DNA of 64,000 nucleotides from Aldersonia kunmingensis (GCF_001646865.1 NZ_LRRB01000270.1:1-64000), one strand, 5' to 3'. Positions 8,995-18,293 are shown, counted from the stretch's first letter. Translations and numbers: made by a program. Notes: generated by a model not told the origin, from the sequence alone.

Positions 8995-10143
8995 TTACGA
9001 ATCGAGTTCGTTGACCAGCGAGTCCACCACCGCGACGAGGTCGCCACCGTTGGCCTTGGCCACCGCGCGCTGCCGCTGATACGACGCGCCATGGCGCGGG
9101 ATTTCCGCCACCAAAGCGAGTTCGTCGGAGCAACCCAGGCGCTTCGCGGTCGGTTCGAGCTTGTTCAGCAGATCATCGAGATCCTCGGTCACAAGCCGCT
9201 CGTTGCTGTCAGCGTCCACAATCACGATCGCGTCGAGCCCGTACCGAGCCGCACGCCACTTGTTTTCCTGCACGTGCCACGGCGGGATGCTCGGTAGGTC
9301 CTCGCCTGCCTCGAGGCGGCGGTCGAGATCGACGACCAGGCAATGGGTAAACGCGGTCAAGGCCGCAAGTTCCGATCGAGTGGAGACGCCATCGCAAACG
9401 CGGATCTCGATGGTGCCCCACTTCGGCGCGGGCCGGATGTCCCAGTGCATCCCACCGAGTTGCTCAATGACGCCGGTCTTCATCTGGTCGCGCACGAACG
9501 CCTCGAACTCCGACCAATTCGCGAACTGGAACGGCAGCCCGGCCGTCGGCAATTGCTGGAACATCAGCGCGCGGTTGCTCGCATACCCGGTGTCCACCCC
9601 GGCCCATACCGGCGACGACGCGGACAGCGCAAGGAGGTGCGGGTACTGCAGCAGCAGCGAATTCAGGATCGGGAAGACCTTCTCGTGGTGTGAAAGCCCG
9701 ACGTGCACGTGCACGCCCCAGATCAGCATCTGCCGACCCCACCACTGCGTGCGTTCGATCAGCTCGTCGTAATGCGGCGACTGGGTCAGCTGCTGGCTCG
9801 ACCACTCGGCAAAGGGATGCGTGCCAGCACAGAACAAATCGACGCCGTGTTCCGATGCGGCCCTGCGCACGACGTCCATCGTCCCGTGCAGGTCGTCCAT
9901 GGCCTCGCCCACGGAATCGTGCACGCCGGTGACCAATTCGACGGTGTTGCGGAGCAACTCCTTGGTCACCGGCTGGATGCCGTCGCGCGGCGGAAGATCA
10001 CCGACCGCATCGAAAACCGCTGCCGCCGTGTTGGAGAGATCGCGGGTCTGCTTGTCGACGAGCGCGATCTCCCACTCCACACCGATGGTGTGGCGCGGCG
10101 ACGCGTTGAAGTCGAGTCGTGGAACCGCCGATGTCTCGGTCAT
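8995..10143 (-). CDS. YbdK-type carboxylate-amine ligase (glutamate-cysteine ligase family 2)
   Basis: ATP-dependent ligase of the GCS2 family (382 residues, usual length), corresponding to M. tuberculosis Rv0433. The N-terminus GVEWEIALVDKQTRDLS and the central WGVHVHVGL and GTIEIRVCDG motifs carry the metal/ATP-binding residues. The fold can make gamma-glutamyl-cysteine weakly, but mycothiol rather than glutathione is the actinobacterial thiol, so the true substrate is open. It starts 32 bases after sodC, in the order sodC-ybdK conserved in mycobacteria. Confidence 0.88.
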   Translation of the reverse strand: MTETSAVPRLDFNASPRHTIGVEWEIALVDKQTRDLSNTAAAVFDAVGDLPPRDGIQPVTKELLRNTVELVTGVHDSVGEAMDDLHGTMDVVRRAASEHGVDLFCAGTHPFAEWSSQQLTQSPHYDELIERTQWWGRQMLIWGVHVHVGLSHHEKVFPILNSLLLQYPHLLALSASSPVWAGVDTGYASNRALMFQQLPTAGLPFQFANWSEFEAFVRDQMKTGVIEQLGGMHWDIRPAPKWGTIEIRVCDGVSTRSELAALTAFTHCLVVDLDRRLEAGEDLPSIPPWHVQENKWRAARYGLDAIVIVDADSNERLVTEDLDDLLNKLEPTAKRLGCSDELALVAEIPRHGASYQRQRAVAKANGGDLVAVVDSLVNELDS

Positions 10144-10175
10144 GCGACTCCCGTCGCTCGGCTTGGCGCGGTGAA

Positions 10176-10874
10176 CTATTCGATGACGCCGCAGGCCACG
10201 CGTGCCCCGGCATCGCCCGTGTTCAGCGTGGTCTGATCCGGAACCGCCGCGTTGTCAGGGAGGGCGTAGCGGGTCGGGATGTTGGCGAAGTTGTCGGCCT
10301 TCTCGTGCACCATCACCGCGTGGCCGCCGTCGGCCTTCAGCTCTTCGATGGTGAAGGCGTCGGTGGTGGTGCTCAGCGAACCGAAGCCGTCCTCACGCAC
10401 GGAGAGCGAGGTCAGGTCACCGGTGGCCGGGTGGCCGGTGTGGCCCTCCACCTGCCAGTGCCCACCCGCGGACGCGAAGTTGGCGGGCGCACCACCGGAC
10501 GGCGCGACCGAATTCGGCTCGCACTTGGCGAATTCGTGAATGTGCAGGCCATGGAAGCCCCCCTCGAGGCCGCTCGCCTCAACCTCGATCGTGACGTAGC
10601 GGCCCGAGCTGGTGAACTTCACGGTTCCCGCGGCCCCGCCGGACGGGTCCTTCAGCGTCGCGACCAGGCTCTCGCCTTCCGCAGCGGTGCCCTCCTCCTC
10701 GCCGGCACCGGCCGGGGCGGGCGAACCGGTCCACACCGGCGGCGTCGTGCCTTCCACGTCGCTCGGCTCCTGGCCGTTGGAGCACGCTACGAGTCCGAGT
10801 GCCGCGACCGCGACGAGGGGCGCCGCAAGGCGAACGGTGTTGCGACGAACACTGGGCCGGGCCGGGGAAACCAT
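10176..10874 (-). CDS. sodC: Cu/Zn superoxide dismutase, lipoprotein
   Basis: Periplasmic superoxide dismutase of 232 residues. The signal peptide ends in a lipobox (GLVAC), so it is probably a lipoprotein. Copper ligands are in GLHIHEF, GGHW and MVHEKADN. A zinc-loop stretch EGHTGHPATGDL keeps two His and an Asp. As I recall, M. tuberculosis SodC is copper-only, so retention of apparent zinc ligands is notable. Low-complexity residues 35-65 follow the lipobox. The ATG at 10874 has AAGGAG six bases upstream, better than the adjacent TTG at 10877. Confidence 0.93.
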   Translation of the reverse strand: MVSPARPSVRRNTVRLAAPLVAVAALGLVACSNGQEPSDVEGTTPPVWTGSPAPAGAGEEEGTAAEGESLVATLKDPSGGAAGTVKFTSSGRYVTIEVEASGLEGGFHGLHIHEFAKCEPNSVAPSGGAPANFASAGGHWQVEGHTGHPATGDLTSLSVREDGFGSLSTTTDAFTIEELKADGGHAVMVHEKADNFANIPTRYALPDNAAVPDQTTLNTGDAGARVACGVIE

Positions 10875-10965
10875 CAACCGCTCCTTCGAAGGGTGGCAAG
10901 CAAGTCGGACTGATCATAGACGCGGGCAAATCCGGGATTCCCGGACGCCTGCGGGCAAGGGAGAA

Positions 10966-11646
10966 TCACTCTCCGGCCAGGATCACCGTCACGCCGTCGC
11001 TGGTCGCGGGAATCTCTGGAATGGCTGGTGCGACAGCCGCGCCGAGCTGCTTCGCGATCATCGCCGCCGCCTCTTTCGCGCCCGGCTCGTCGCTGTAATA
11101 CACCGTGGATTCGGTGAGGTTGCGGTCGGCGAAGTTGCCGGTCTCGGTGACCGTCCAACCATCCCCACGCAGTTCCGACGCGGTTTCGTTGGCCAATCCG
11201 GCGACCGCACTGTTGTTGAGCACGCGCACCGGCACCGCCGCGACCACGTCGGCGCTCACCGCGCCGGGCGTTGTGGTGACACCCGCACGGGCTGTCGTCG
11301 TCGCAGCAGCGGCCGCCGTCGTCGAGGCCCGCGCGACCGCGCTCGTTGTGGGTGCGGCAGAGGTCGTTCGCGTCGTCGTCGCAGACGGTGTGGTTGTCGG
11401 CGCCGCGGATGTCGTGCTGGTCGACGGTCTCGCGACAACCGCGGGAACCTTCGGCACGGTGGTAGTCGGCCGCGCCGCGACCGTCTGCGTGGTTGTGGCC
11501 GCAGCCGCCAGCGAAGCGTCGTCGGAGTCGGAATCAGATGACCAAGACAACGCGCCCAGACCTGCGAAAAGTATCGCGAGCGCGATCAACACCATCGCGA
11601 GCGCGCGAAGCGGGGGCCCTGAGGGCGCCGGATTCGGATTGCTCAC
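10966..11646 (-). CDS. virR: VirR-like LytR_C domain membrane protein
   Basis: A 226-residue protein matching the position and layout of M. tuberculosis Rv0431 (VirR), which affects cell-wall integrity and vesicle release. A single N-terminal helix ([19 protein letters not shown]) is followed by a long Ala/Thr-rich linker (about residues 45-135). A C-terminal LytR_C domain then runs from [19 protein letters not shown] to [10 protein letters not shown]. The domain should lie outside the membrane. It is 50 bases after a DUF3263 gene and upstream of sodC, as in mycobacteria. Confidence 0.88.
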   Translation of the reverse strand: MSNPNPAPSGPPLRALAMVLIALAILFAGLGALSWSSDSDSDDASLAAAATTTQTVAARPTTTVPKVPAVVARPSTSTTSAAPTTTPSATTTRTTSAAPTTSAVARASTTAAAAATTTARAGVTTTPGAVSADVVAAVPVRVLNNSAVAGLANETASELRGDGWTVTETGNFADRNLTESTVYYSDEPGAKEAAAMIAKQLGAAVAPAIPEIPATSDGVTVILAGE

Positions 11647-11695
11647 AGTCGAGACCCTAGTCGACGCAATGGATACGGCAACGTTGCCGAACCGG

Positions 11696-12028
11696 CTATG
11701 TGACGTCGAATCCGAGTCGACGTGCCGCCCTTGCCTTCTGGCGGCTGGCGCGCAATCGGCGCAGCCGCTTGATCAGCATCGGGTCGGCTTCGAGGGCTTC
11801 CTGCCGGTCCACCAGCGTGTTCAGCACCTGGTAGTAGCGAGTCGCCGACATATCGAAGAGCTCCTTGATGGCCTCTTCTTTCGCGCCGGCGTACTTCCAC
11901 CATTGCCGCTCGAACGCGAGGATGTCGCGCTCGCGACGGCTCAGACCCCCCACTTCACGGTCATCGGCCTCCGCCGACAGCCCGTCCGGTCCAAGTTCAT
12001 TCCGACTATGCGCAGCTGCGCCGTCCAT
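11696..12028 (-). CDS. DUF3263 protein (Rv0430-like), putative HTH
   Basis: A 110-residue, basic, soluble protein of the DUF3263 family, equivalent to Rv0430. The core [48 protein letters not shown] is a compact helical region that resembles a helix-turn-helix. A DNA-binding role is suggested but not shown. It is divergent from def and probably heads the minus-strand group with virR. The ATG at 12028 is the start used. Confidence 0.88.
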   Translation of the reverse strand: MDGAAAHSRNELGPDGLSAEADDREVGGLSRRERDILAFERQWWKYAGAKEEAIKELFDMSATRYYQVLNTLVDRQEALEADPMLIKRLRRLRASRQKARAARRLGFDVT

Positions 12029-12181
12029 CTCGCTCCCTCAGCCGACTGCACGGAGAAACTACACGGATGTGTTTCGTCGCCATTCAATCACGTAACGACC
12101 GGTCGGGCGGCGAAGTATGGGCGAGTCGCGAGGGCCCGTACGGGCAAATGCGTCCGAGGACGCCACAGTATTCTCTCGACC

Positions 12182-12778
12182 ATGGCTGTCCTCCCCATCC
12201 GCATCGTCGGCGATCCTGTTCTGCACAACCCGACCGAACAGGTCACCGCGTCACCGGAGGAGATCGCGCAGCTCATCTCCGACATGTACGAGACGCTCGA
12301 GGCGGCCAACGGTGTCGGCCTCGCCGCCAACCAGGTCGGCGTGCCACTGCGGCTGTTCATCTACGACTGCCCGGATATCGGCCCCGACGGCAAGCAGTAC
12401 TTCCGCAAGGGCGAGGTCATCAACCCCGTGCTGGAGACCTCGGAGATCCCCGAGACGATGCCCGACCCCGACGACAACGACGAGGGCTGCCTGTCCGTCC
12501 CCGGCGAGCAGTACCCGACTGGGCGTGCCGATTGGGCCCGCGTGACCGGCACCGATGCGAAGGGTGAACCGGTCGAGATCGAGGGCACTGGCTTCTTCGC
12601 CCGGATGCTGCAGCACGAGGTCGGTCACCTGGACGGTTTTCTGTATGTCGACGTGCTGATCGGCCGCAACGCCCGGGCGGCGAAGAAAGCGATCAAACGC
12701 GCTGGTTGGGGTGTGCCGGGCCTTTCCTGGGTACCGGGCGAAGGCCCCGACCCGTTCGGCCATGACGACGAGGACTGA
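12182..12778 (+). CDS. def: Peptide deformylase
   Basis: Removes the N-formyl group from nascent proteins. The three active-site motifs are intact: [10 protein letters not shown] (about residues 41-50), EGCLSVP (100-106) with the metal-binding Cys, and QHEVGHLDG (about 141-149) with the HExxH-type metal site. It has 198 residues, with the C-terminal extension seen in mycobacterial enzymes. The frame is open far upstream, but the ATG at 12182 begins the conserved [14 protein letters not shown] sequence. A small SH3-like gene follows 17 bases later. Confidence 0.96.
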   Translation: MAVLPIRIVGDPVLHNPTEQVTASPEEIAQLISDMYETLEAANGVGLAANQVGVPLRLFIYDCPDIGPDGKQYFRKGEVINPVLETSEIPETMPDPDDNDEGCLSVPGEQYPTGRADWARVTGTDAKGEPVEIEGTGFFARMLQHEVGHLDGFLYVDVLIGRNARAAKKAIKRAGWGVPGLSWVPGEGPDPFGHDDED

Positions 12779-12795
12779 TCCCCTCCGGCTCGGCC

Positions 12796-13020
12796 ATGAC
12801 GATGAATGACATCCCGCTGGGCACCCGGGTAGTCATCCGCTACCGGCGTCCCGACGGTTCGACACCGCCGCTGACCGACGTCATCGGCGAACTGCTCGGC
12901 CACGATCCGCTGATCGTCCTCAAGGCCGACGGCGAATCGGTTGAAGTCCCCCGCGACCGAGTGCTCCGCATGAAAGTGCTCGGCCCGCGACCGGAACGGC
13001 GGCCGTCCACTTCCGACTGA
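12796..13020 (+). CDS. Small SH3-like protein resembling the N-terminus of the Rv0428c acetyltransferase
   Basis: A 74-residue protein (IPLGTRVVIRYR...DVIGELLGHDPLIVLKADGESVEVPRDRVLRMKVL) with the beta-strand pattern of a small SH3-like barrel. Its place between def and xthA is where mycobacteria encode Rv0428c, a GNAT acetyltransferase of about 300 residues whose N-terminus is such a barrel. Here the frame stops after the barrel and no acetyltransferase domain follows before xthA. Start could be 12796 or 12802. The homology is inferred from pattern and position. Confidence 0.7.
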   Translation: MTMNDIPLGTRVVIRYRRPDGSTPPLTDVIGELLGHDPLIVLKADGESVEVPRDRVLRMKVLGPRPERRPSTSD

Positions 13021-13182
13021 GTCGCCGCCGGCCGCGACCCCGCCGCCACCAGTGACCACCCGGGCCCACCGCCCGCCACGTGACGGTCATACCGATCACC
13101 TGAAGCGCGAGCGGGCGTGCATGAATTGCCCGCGCTCCGGATACGCTCTCTGCGGTTCATCGCAGAGGAGATCGGAGCATTC

Positions 13183-13995
13183 GTGCGCGTCGCCACCTGG
13201 AACGTCAACTCCATTCGCACCCGCATCGACCGGGTGGTGAGCTGGCTGGACCACAACGACATCGACGTGCTCGCGATGCAGGAGACGAAGTGTCGCGACG
13301 AGCAGTTTCCGGCTGAGCGATTCGCGGACGCCGGTTACGACGTCACGCATGTCGGGATCAACCAGTGGAACGGCGTGGCGATCGCGTCCCGAGTCGGAAT
13401 CGACGACGTCGAGGTCGCTTTTCCCGGCCAGCCCGGATTCGACAAGAACGCAGCAGACTCCCTGATTCCCGCCCCGGTGGTGGAATCCCGCGCGATTGCT
13501 GCGACCTGTGACGGCGTCCGGATCTGGAGCCTGTACGTGCCGAATGGCCGTTCGCTGACCGATCCGCATTACGACTACAAGCTCGAATGGTTGCGGGTCC
13601 TGCGCAAGGAGGCCGAGCAGTGGCTCGCGGCCAATCCCGATGCGCAGATCGCCCTCGCCGGCGACTGGAACATCGCACCGACCGATGAAGACGTGTGGTC
13701 CCCGGAACTCTTCGTGGGCAAGACGCACACCTCGATCGCCGAGCGCGAGGCGTTCGAGTCGTTCATCGAATCCGGCTTCACCGATGTGGTGCGGCCACAC
13801 ACCCCCGGACCCGGGACCTACACGTACTGGGACTACACCCAGCTGCGCTTCCCGCGCCGAGAGGGCATGCGCATCGACTTCGTGCTCGGCTCACCGGCAT
13901 TCACGGAGCGCGTCGCGTCGGCCGGGATCGATCGCGAGGAGCGCAAGGGCACCGGCGCGAGCGACCACGCGCCGGTGTGGGTCGAGCTGAGCTGA
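13183..13995 (+). CDS. xthA: Exodeoxyribonuclease III / AP endonuclease
   Basis: Exonuclease III family DNA-repair enzyme acting at abasic sites. Motifs in order: WNVNSIRTR (residues 6-14), LAMQETKC with the metal-binding Glu (about 30-37), SLYVPNG (about 110), GDWNIAPTDEDV (about 160-171), and a C-terminal RIDFVLGS ... SDHAPVWVEL with the catalytic Asp-His. The GTG at 13183 lies five bases after GGAG and starts the family N-terminus (MRVATWNVN), giving 270 residues. It corresponds to Rv0427c in position. Confidence 0.95.
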   Translation: MRVATWNVNSIRTRIDRVVSWLDHNDIDVLAMQETKCRDEQFPAERFADAGYDVTHVGINQWNGVAIASRVGIDDVEVAFPGQPGFDKNAADSLIPAPVVESRAIAATCDGVRIWSLYVPNGRSLTDPHYDYKLEWLRVLRKEAEQWLAANPDAQIALAGDWNIAPTDEDVWSPELFVGKTHTSIAEREAFESFIESGFTDVVRPHTPGPGTYTYWDYTQLRFPRREGMRIDFVLGSPAFTERVASAGIDREERKGTGASDHAPVWVELS

Positions 13996-13998
13996 GCG

Positions 13999-14460
13999 CT
14001 ATTCGTCGAGTTCCTTCTCGAACGCGGCGAGCGAGGTGACAAGCGCGTCCCGCTGCGCGGCATCGAGCCGATCGAGTGCGGCGGCGACCTTGCGAATGCG
14101 CGCGGAGCGAAGCCCGGTCGCAAGCGATCGGCCCTGTTCGGACGGGGCGAGCAGCTGCGCCCGGCCGTCGGCGGGGTCTGGAGTGCGATCGACATAACCA
14201 TCGCGGTCGAGTCCGGCGACGATGCGCGACATTGTCGGCGCGGTAACGCGTTCCGCGGCCGCGAGATCACCCAGCCGCATCGGTCCGGACCACACCAGCG
14301 TCGCGAGCGCCGAGGCTGAGCCGGGGCTCAACGTGGCCGGATCGCCGAACCGGCGCAGCGTGCGAACAAGCCGGCCGATTGTCAGCGATACGTCGACGGC
14401 TTGTTTCAAGTCCTGCTCGGGCTCGGCCGGGTTCTGCACTGCCATGGATTGCGCGGTCAC
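13999..14460 (-). CDS. MarR family transcriptional regulator
   Basis: A 153-residue winged-helix repressor. The recognition region is RLGDLAAAERVTAPTMSRIVAGLDRDGYVDRTPDPADGRAQLLAPSEQG, with a typical D-x-R wing. The GTG at 14460 overlaps the stop of the upstream MFS exporter gene (GTGA), so the two are co-translated and the regulator probably controls the exporter. An internal ATG at 14445 is an alternative start. A 24-bp inverted repeat upstream of the exporter is the likely operator. Confidence 0.9.
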   Translation of the reverse strand: MTAQSMAVQNPAEPEQDLKQAVDVSLTIGRLVRTLRRFGDPATLSPGSASALATLVWSGPMRLGDLAAAERVTAPTMSRIVAGLDRDGYVDRTPDPADGRAQLLAPSEQGRSLATGLRSARIRKVAAALDRLDAAQRDALVTSLAAFEKELDE

Positions 14461-16235
14461 GACCGAGACTCCACCAGATCGGACTCCTCCACTTCAACCA
14501 CCTCTTCGTGTACGTACCGCCCACCGGCGAACCACGACGCGGCCGCGCCGATGAGCGTCATCACGATCGCGCCGAGGAACACCACGACAAGTCCGTTGTG
14601 GAATGGCCCAGTGATCAGGTTCGGGAAGAACTCCTGGCCGGTGAGTGTCGCCGAGTCGACGCCCTGCTGGTCGAGTTCGCCCGTCCTGCCGAGCAGTTCC
14701 TCGATGGGGTTGTAGCCGAGGAATGCCGCGAACAGGCTGCCGACCGGCGGCAGGTCCGCGACATGCCCCGCGACCTCGCCGGAGACTCCGTGGGTGGTCA
14801 ACCCCTTCTCGAGTGCGCCGGGCAGGCTGTTCGCGAGTCCGATGACCATCAGGGAGAAGAAGATTCCGATCGACAGCGCATTGCCACCGTTGAACAACGT
14901 GCCGCGCATGCCCGACGCGATACCGCGTTCGTTGGCGGGCACGCTCGACATGATCGCCGCGCTGTTCGGCGAGGAGAACAGACCCGATCCGATGCCGTTG
15001 ACAAACGTGATCAGTGCGAAGATCCAGTAGTCGAAGTTGACCGGGATGATCATAAGCGCGGCGAAGGTGGCAGCGACGACGAGCAGCCCGCCGGTGGCGA
15101 ACGGTCGCGCGCCGTACCGATCGGACAGGTAGCCGGAGATCGGACCCGCTACGAGGAAACCGATCGTCATCGGCAGCAGGTAGATGCCCGCCCAGAGCGG
15201 GGTCTGTTCGAAGTCGTAGCCGTGCAATGGAAGCCAGATGCCCTGCAGCCAGATAATGAGCATGAACTGCAGGCCGCCGCGCCCGATCGAGGCCATCAAT
15301 CCGGCGACGTTGCTGAGCGTGAAGGCCCTGATCTTGAACAGCGCAAGGTTGAACATCGGCTCTGCGACGCGCGATTCCACCACCCAGAACAACGCGAGTA
15401 GTGCGAGGCCGCCGAACACAGAACCGAGCACCCAGGGGCTGGTCCACCCGGTGGGCGAATCGCCATAGGGCTGAATGCCGTAGGTGATACCGGTGAGCAG
15501 CACGGTGAGCCCGAGCCCGAAGGTAATCGTGCCGGCCCAGTCCAGCTTGCCGCTGGAACGTTGGCCGAGCTCCTGCAACGACCGGTAGGACCACACCGTG
15601 CCGATCACGGCGAACGGCACGCTCACCCAGAACACCGCGCGCCAGTCCCACTCCGACAGCACGCCGCCGATGATCAAGCCCAGGAACGAGCCTGCGATCG
15701 CGGCCACCTGGTTGATGCCGAGGGCCACGCCGCGCTGATTCGCCGGGAAGGCGTCGGTGAGGATCGCGGCCGAGTTCGCCAGGATCATCGCACCGCCCAC
15801 GCCCTGGATGACCCGCCAGGCGATCAGCCAGATTGCGCCGGATCCGCCGTGCAACGGATCGAACGACACCGCCACCGCCGCAACGGCGAACACCATGAAA
15901 CCCATGTTGTAGATCCGCACCCGGCCGTACATATCGCCGAGCCGGCCGAACATGACGACGAGCACCGCGGACGAGAGCATGAAACCCATGAGCAGCCACA
16001 GCAGGTAACTCACGTTGGCCGGTTCGAGCGGATTGAGATCGATGCCGCGGAAGATCGCCGGCATCGAGATGATCACGATCGACGAGTTGATCGCGACCAT
16101 GAGCATGCCGAGGGTGGTGTTGGACAGCGCGATCCACTTGTAGCCCGGGTGGTCCTTTTCGAACCTGAACCGCCGGCGATTGGTCGCGACGTCGCCGTCG
16201 TCCACGCTCCCGGGCGTGTTCTGCGTGGAAGTCAA
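14457..16235 (-). CDS. MFS multidrug exporter, DHA2 (14-helix) type
   Basis: Proton-driven drug efflux protein of about 592 residues with 14 predicted helices. The N-terminal domain shows the MFS motif FGRLGDMYGRVRIYNMGF after helix 2 and a motif C-like region GGAMILANSAAI. The start is judged to be TTG at 16235, which has AGGAG seven bases upstream; the open frame runs on to 16286 without a better site. An insertion of about 70 residues between the last helices (LPGALEKGLTTHGVSGEVAG...) forms an external loop. Coupled to marR. Confidence 0.9.
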   Translation of the reverse strand: MTSTQNTPGSVDDGDVATNRRRFRFEKDHPGYKWIALSNTTLGMLMVAINSSIVIISMPAIFRGIDLNPLEPANVSYLLWLLMGFMLSSAVLVVMFGRLGDMYGRVRIYNMGFMVFAVAAVAVSFDPLHGGSGAIWLIAWRVIQGVGGAMILANSAAILTDAFPANQRGVALGINQVAAIAGSFLGLIIGGVLSEWDWRAVFWVSVPFAVIGTVWSYRSLQELGQRSSGKLDWAGTITFGLGLTVLLTGITYGIQPYGDSPTGWTSPWVLGSVFGGLALLALFWVVESRVAEPMFNLALFKIRAFTLSNVAGLMASIGRGGLQFMLIIWLQGIWLPLHGYDFEQTPLWAGIYLLPMTIGFLVAGPISGYLSDRYGARPFATGGLLVVAATFAALMIIPVNFDYWIFALITFVNGIGSGLFSSPNSAAIMSSVPANERGIASGMRGTLFNGGNALSIGIFFSLMVIGLANSLPGALEKGLTTHGVSGEVAGHVADLPPVGSLFAAFLGYNPIEELLGRTGELDQQGVDSATLTGQEFFPNLITGPFHNGLVVVFLGAIVMTLIGAAASWFAGGRYVHEEVVEVEESDLVESRS

Positions 16236-16290
16236 GGAGGCTCCTATTGAGGAATGCGATCGTGCGACCAGACGCTCGCGCACCAAAATA

Positions 16291-16314
16291 ATTAGTTGAT
16301 TGCTACTAACTAAT
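16291..16314. promoter_or_regulatory. Probable MarR operator (inverted repeat)
   Basis: Perfect 7-bp arms ATTAGTT (16291-16297) and AACTAAT (16308-16314) lie about 55 bp upstream of the exporter start. AT-rich palindromes of this size are typical MarR sites, and the locus encodes a MarR protein coupled to the exporter. The site is seen in the sequence; that this regulator binds it is inference. Confidence 0.7.
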
Positions 16315-16476
16315 CACCAATTCGTGTATCTGCGCAAGCCGGGGACGCTGGGCAACCACCCACTCGGTTCGCGAACGGGATTCCGTCGATACACGACGCC
16401 AGCGGTCAGCGGGCACCCCTTGGCCGATTGGGGATAGCGAGAAAGTTGTCCACATTCGGCGCACATCGGTCGATCG

Positions 16477-17352
16477 ATGCCCACAGAGTCGACACGCTCC
16501 GACTGTGTACGACTTCGGGGTACGAACGAGAGCACAGCTACGAATGGAAGGTCTCACGGATACGACCTCGACAAGCGCTGCCGCCGCGGGCGCTACCACC
16601 GACTACTTCCGTCGGTCTACAGCATCCGCGAACCCAACGCGCTCACTCGATGTGCCGCGATCCTCGCGTGGGAACCGGCGGCGGTATTCAGTCACCGCAC
16701 CGCGGCCTGGTTGTGGCACATGCTGCCCGAGGCGCGACTATTCGAAGAAACCGTGCCCCCGAACCTGCACAAGTCGACGCCGGGGTGGCTTCGCCTGTAC
16801 CGACGAGACCTGCCGCCCGAAGAGGTGGTCAAATCGTGGGACATGCCCACCGTCGGACCGGAGCAAGCACTGATCGACTGCCTTGCTGTATTGCCGAAGG
16901 CGGAGGCCGACCGCCTGATCGATGCGGAACTGTCTCGCACCGTGAACATCGAGGCCCTGCGCTTGCTGCACAAGAAGCACCCCGGACGTGTTGGGAACGG
17001 CGAGGTTCTCCGCCAGATCCGGACCGCTGCGCCGGCTGCCGCGTCCGAACCCGAGCACCTCCTCGCCCGCGAATTTGCCCGCCGAGACTTCACGATGGCA
17101 CCCAACGCGCCGGTCGGCCCCTTCTACGCGGACTTCCTCGACGCTCGCGCCCGGTTGGTCGTCGAAGTCGACGGACTCGCGTTCCACAACGATCCCGCGG
17201 TATTTCGGAGGGATCGCCGCCGACAGAACTGGATGGTGCTGCAGGGCTTCCTCGTCCTGCGCTATGCCGCGGCAGACGTATTCGAGAGCGTTTCGGGTGT
17301 TGCGGACGAGGTGATTGCGGTGGCGCGGCGACGGCGCAAGTCGCTCGGCTGA
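16477..17352 (+). CDS. DUF559/Vsr-like endonuclease-domain protein with probable N-terminal frameshift
   Basis: From YDLDKRCRRGRYHRLLPSVYS onward this reads as an actinobacterial DUF559-type protein. A winged-helix, AbiEi-like N-terminal region is followed by a C-terminal Vsr-like nuclease fold (DFLDARARLVVEVDGLAFHN...RRDRRRQNWMVLQGFLVLRY). The first 28 residues of this frame do not resemble the family. The expected N-terminus (GVRTRAQLRMEGLTD) is instead encoded in another frame from GTG 16505, and joins if about two bases near 16562 are skipped. It may be a recent pseudogene, a sequence error, or a gene with a novel N-terminus. Confidence 0.6.
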   Translation: MPTESTRSDCVRLRGTNESTATNGRSHGYDLDKRCRRGRYHRLLPSVYSIREPNALTRCAAILAWEPAAVFSHRTAAWLWHMLPEARLFEETVPPNLHKSTPGWLRLYRRDLPPEEVVKSWDMPTVGPEQALIDCLAVLPKAEADRLIDAELSRTVNIEALRLLHKKHPGRVGNGEVLRQIRTAAPAAASEPEHLLAREFARRDFTMAPNAPVGPFYADFLDARARLVVEVDGLAFHNDPAVFRRDRRRQNWMVLQGFLVLRYAAADVFESVSGVADEVIAVARRRRKSLG

Positions 17353-17444
17353 CGCTGTCCAACCACTAGGACGCCTACCAGGCGGGATACCGGCAGAATC
17401 GGCCGCAACCGGTTACAGAGCGTCCCCCAAGTAGGGTCTGCGGA

Positions 17445-18293
17445 ATGGATCTGCTGCCGCTCGCTCCGTCCGGAACAACCCCTGTCCGGGCGCTGACGAT
17501 CGCAGGAACCGACTCGGGTGGCGGCGCCGGCATCCAGGCCGACAGCCGCACGATGGCCATGTGCGGCGTACACGCATGCGTCGCCGTTGCCGCCGTGACC
17601 GTGCAGAACTCGCTCGGTGTCAGCGGGTTCCACGAGATCCCGCCGCAGATCGTGGCCGACCAGGTCCGCTCCGTGGTGAGCGATATCGGCGTGGGTGCCG
17701 CCAAGACCGGCATGCTCGCCTCCTCCGCGATCATCAATGCCGTCGCCGAGGTCTGCGACGAGGTTGGCATCGGCAAAGGCCACGCGATTCCGCTCGTGGT
17801 CGACCCCGTGTGCGCGTCGATGCACGGCGATCCGCTGCTGCACCCCGAGGCGCTCGACGCCGTGCGCAACACGCTGATCCCGCGTGCGACCGTGGTGACC
17901 CCCAATCTCGACGAAGTACGGCTCATCACCGGAATCGACGTGGTCGACGACGCCACCGCACGCCGCGCCGCCGAGACCCTCCACCAACTCGGCGCGCAGT
18001 GGGCTGTCGTAAAGGGCGGGCACCTGCGCAGTTCGACCGAGAGCACCGACCTGCTCTTCGACGGCAACGAGTTCCACGAGTTCACCGCACCGCGCATCGA
18101 CACCGGCAACGATCACGGCGGTGGCGACACACTCGCCGCTGCCATCGCTTCCGCACTCGCACACGGGTATTCGGTCCCGGATGCGTTCGGGTTCGCGAAG
18201 GAATGGGTGACGCGCTGCCTCGCCGCCGCCTACGACCTCGGTGGTGGGCATGGGCCGGTGTCGCCACTGTGGCGACTGGAAGAGCCGAACTGA
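17445..18293 (+). CDS. thiD: Hydroxymethylpyrimidine/phosphomethylpyrimidine kinase
   Basis: Phosphorylates HMP and HMP-P in thiamine pyrophosphate synthesis. It is a ribokinase-like protein of 282 residues with GTDSGGGAGIQAD (about residues 21-33), KTGMLAS (about 87), VVDPVCASMHGDPL, and the C-terminal anion-hole region NDHGGGDTLAAAIAS with the catalytic Asp. The usual G-x-G-C/D pattern reads GGGD. Its 3' end overlaps the convergent sigma-factor gene by 64 bases. Corresponds to Rv0422c; thiC is not in this window. Confidence 0.94.
   Translation: MDLLPLAPSGTTPVRALTIAGTDSGGGAGIQADSRTMAMCGVHACVAVAAVTVQNSLGVSGFHEIPPQIVADQVRSVVSDIGVGAAKTGMLASSAIINAVAEVCDEVGIGKGHAIPLVVDPVCASMHGDPLLHPEALDAVRNTLIPRATVVTPNLDEVRLITGIDVVDDATARRAAETLHQLGAQWAVVKGGHLRSSTESTDLLFDGNEFHEFTAPRIDTGNDHGGGDTLAAAIASALAHGYSVPDAFGFAKEWVTRCLAAAYDLGGGHGPVSPLWRLEEPN

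Noticed and set aside
18230-18293. The 64-base overlap of thiD and the sigma-factor gene as a wrong stop
   Set aside because: Both reading frames remain sensible to their stops, and convergent overlaps of this size occur in compact genomes.
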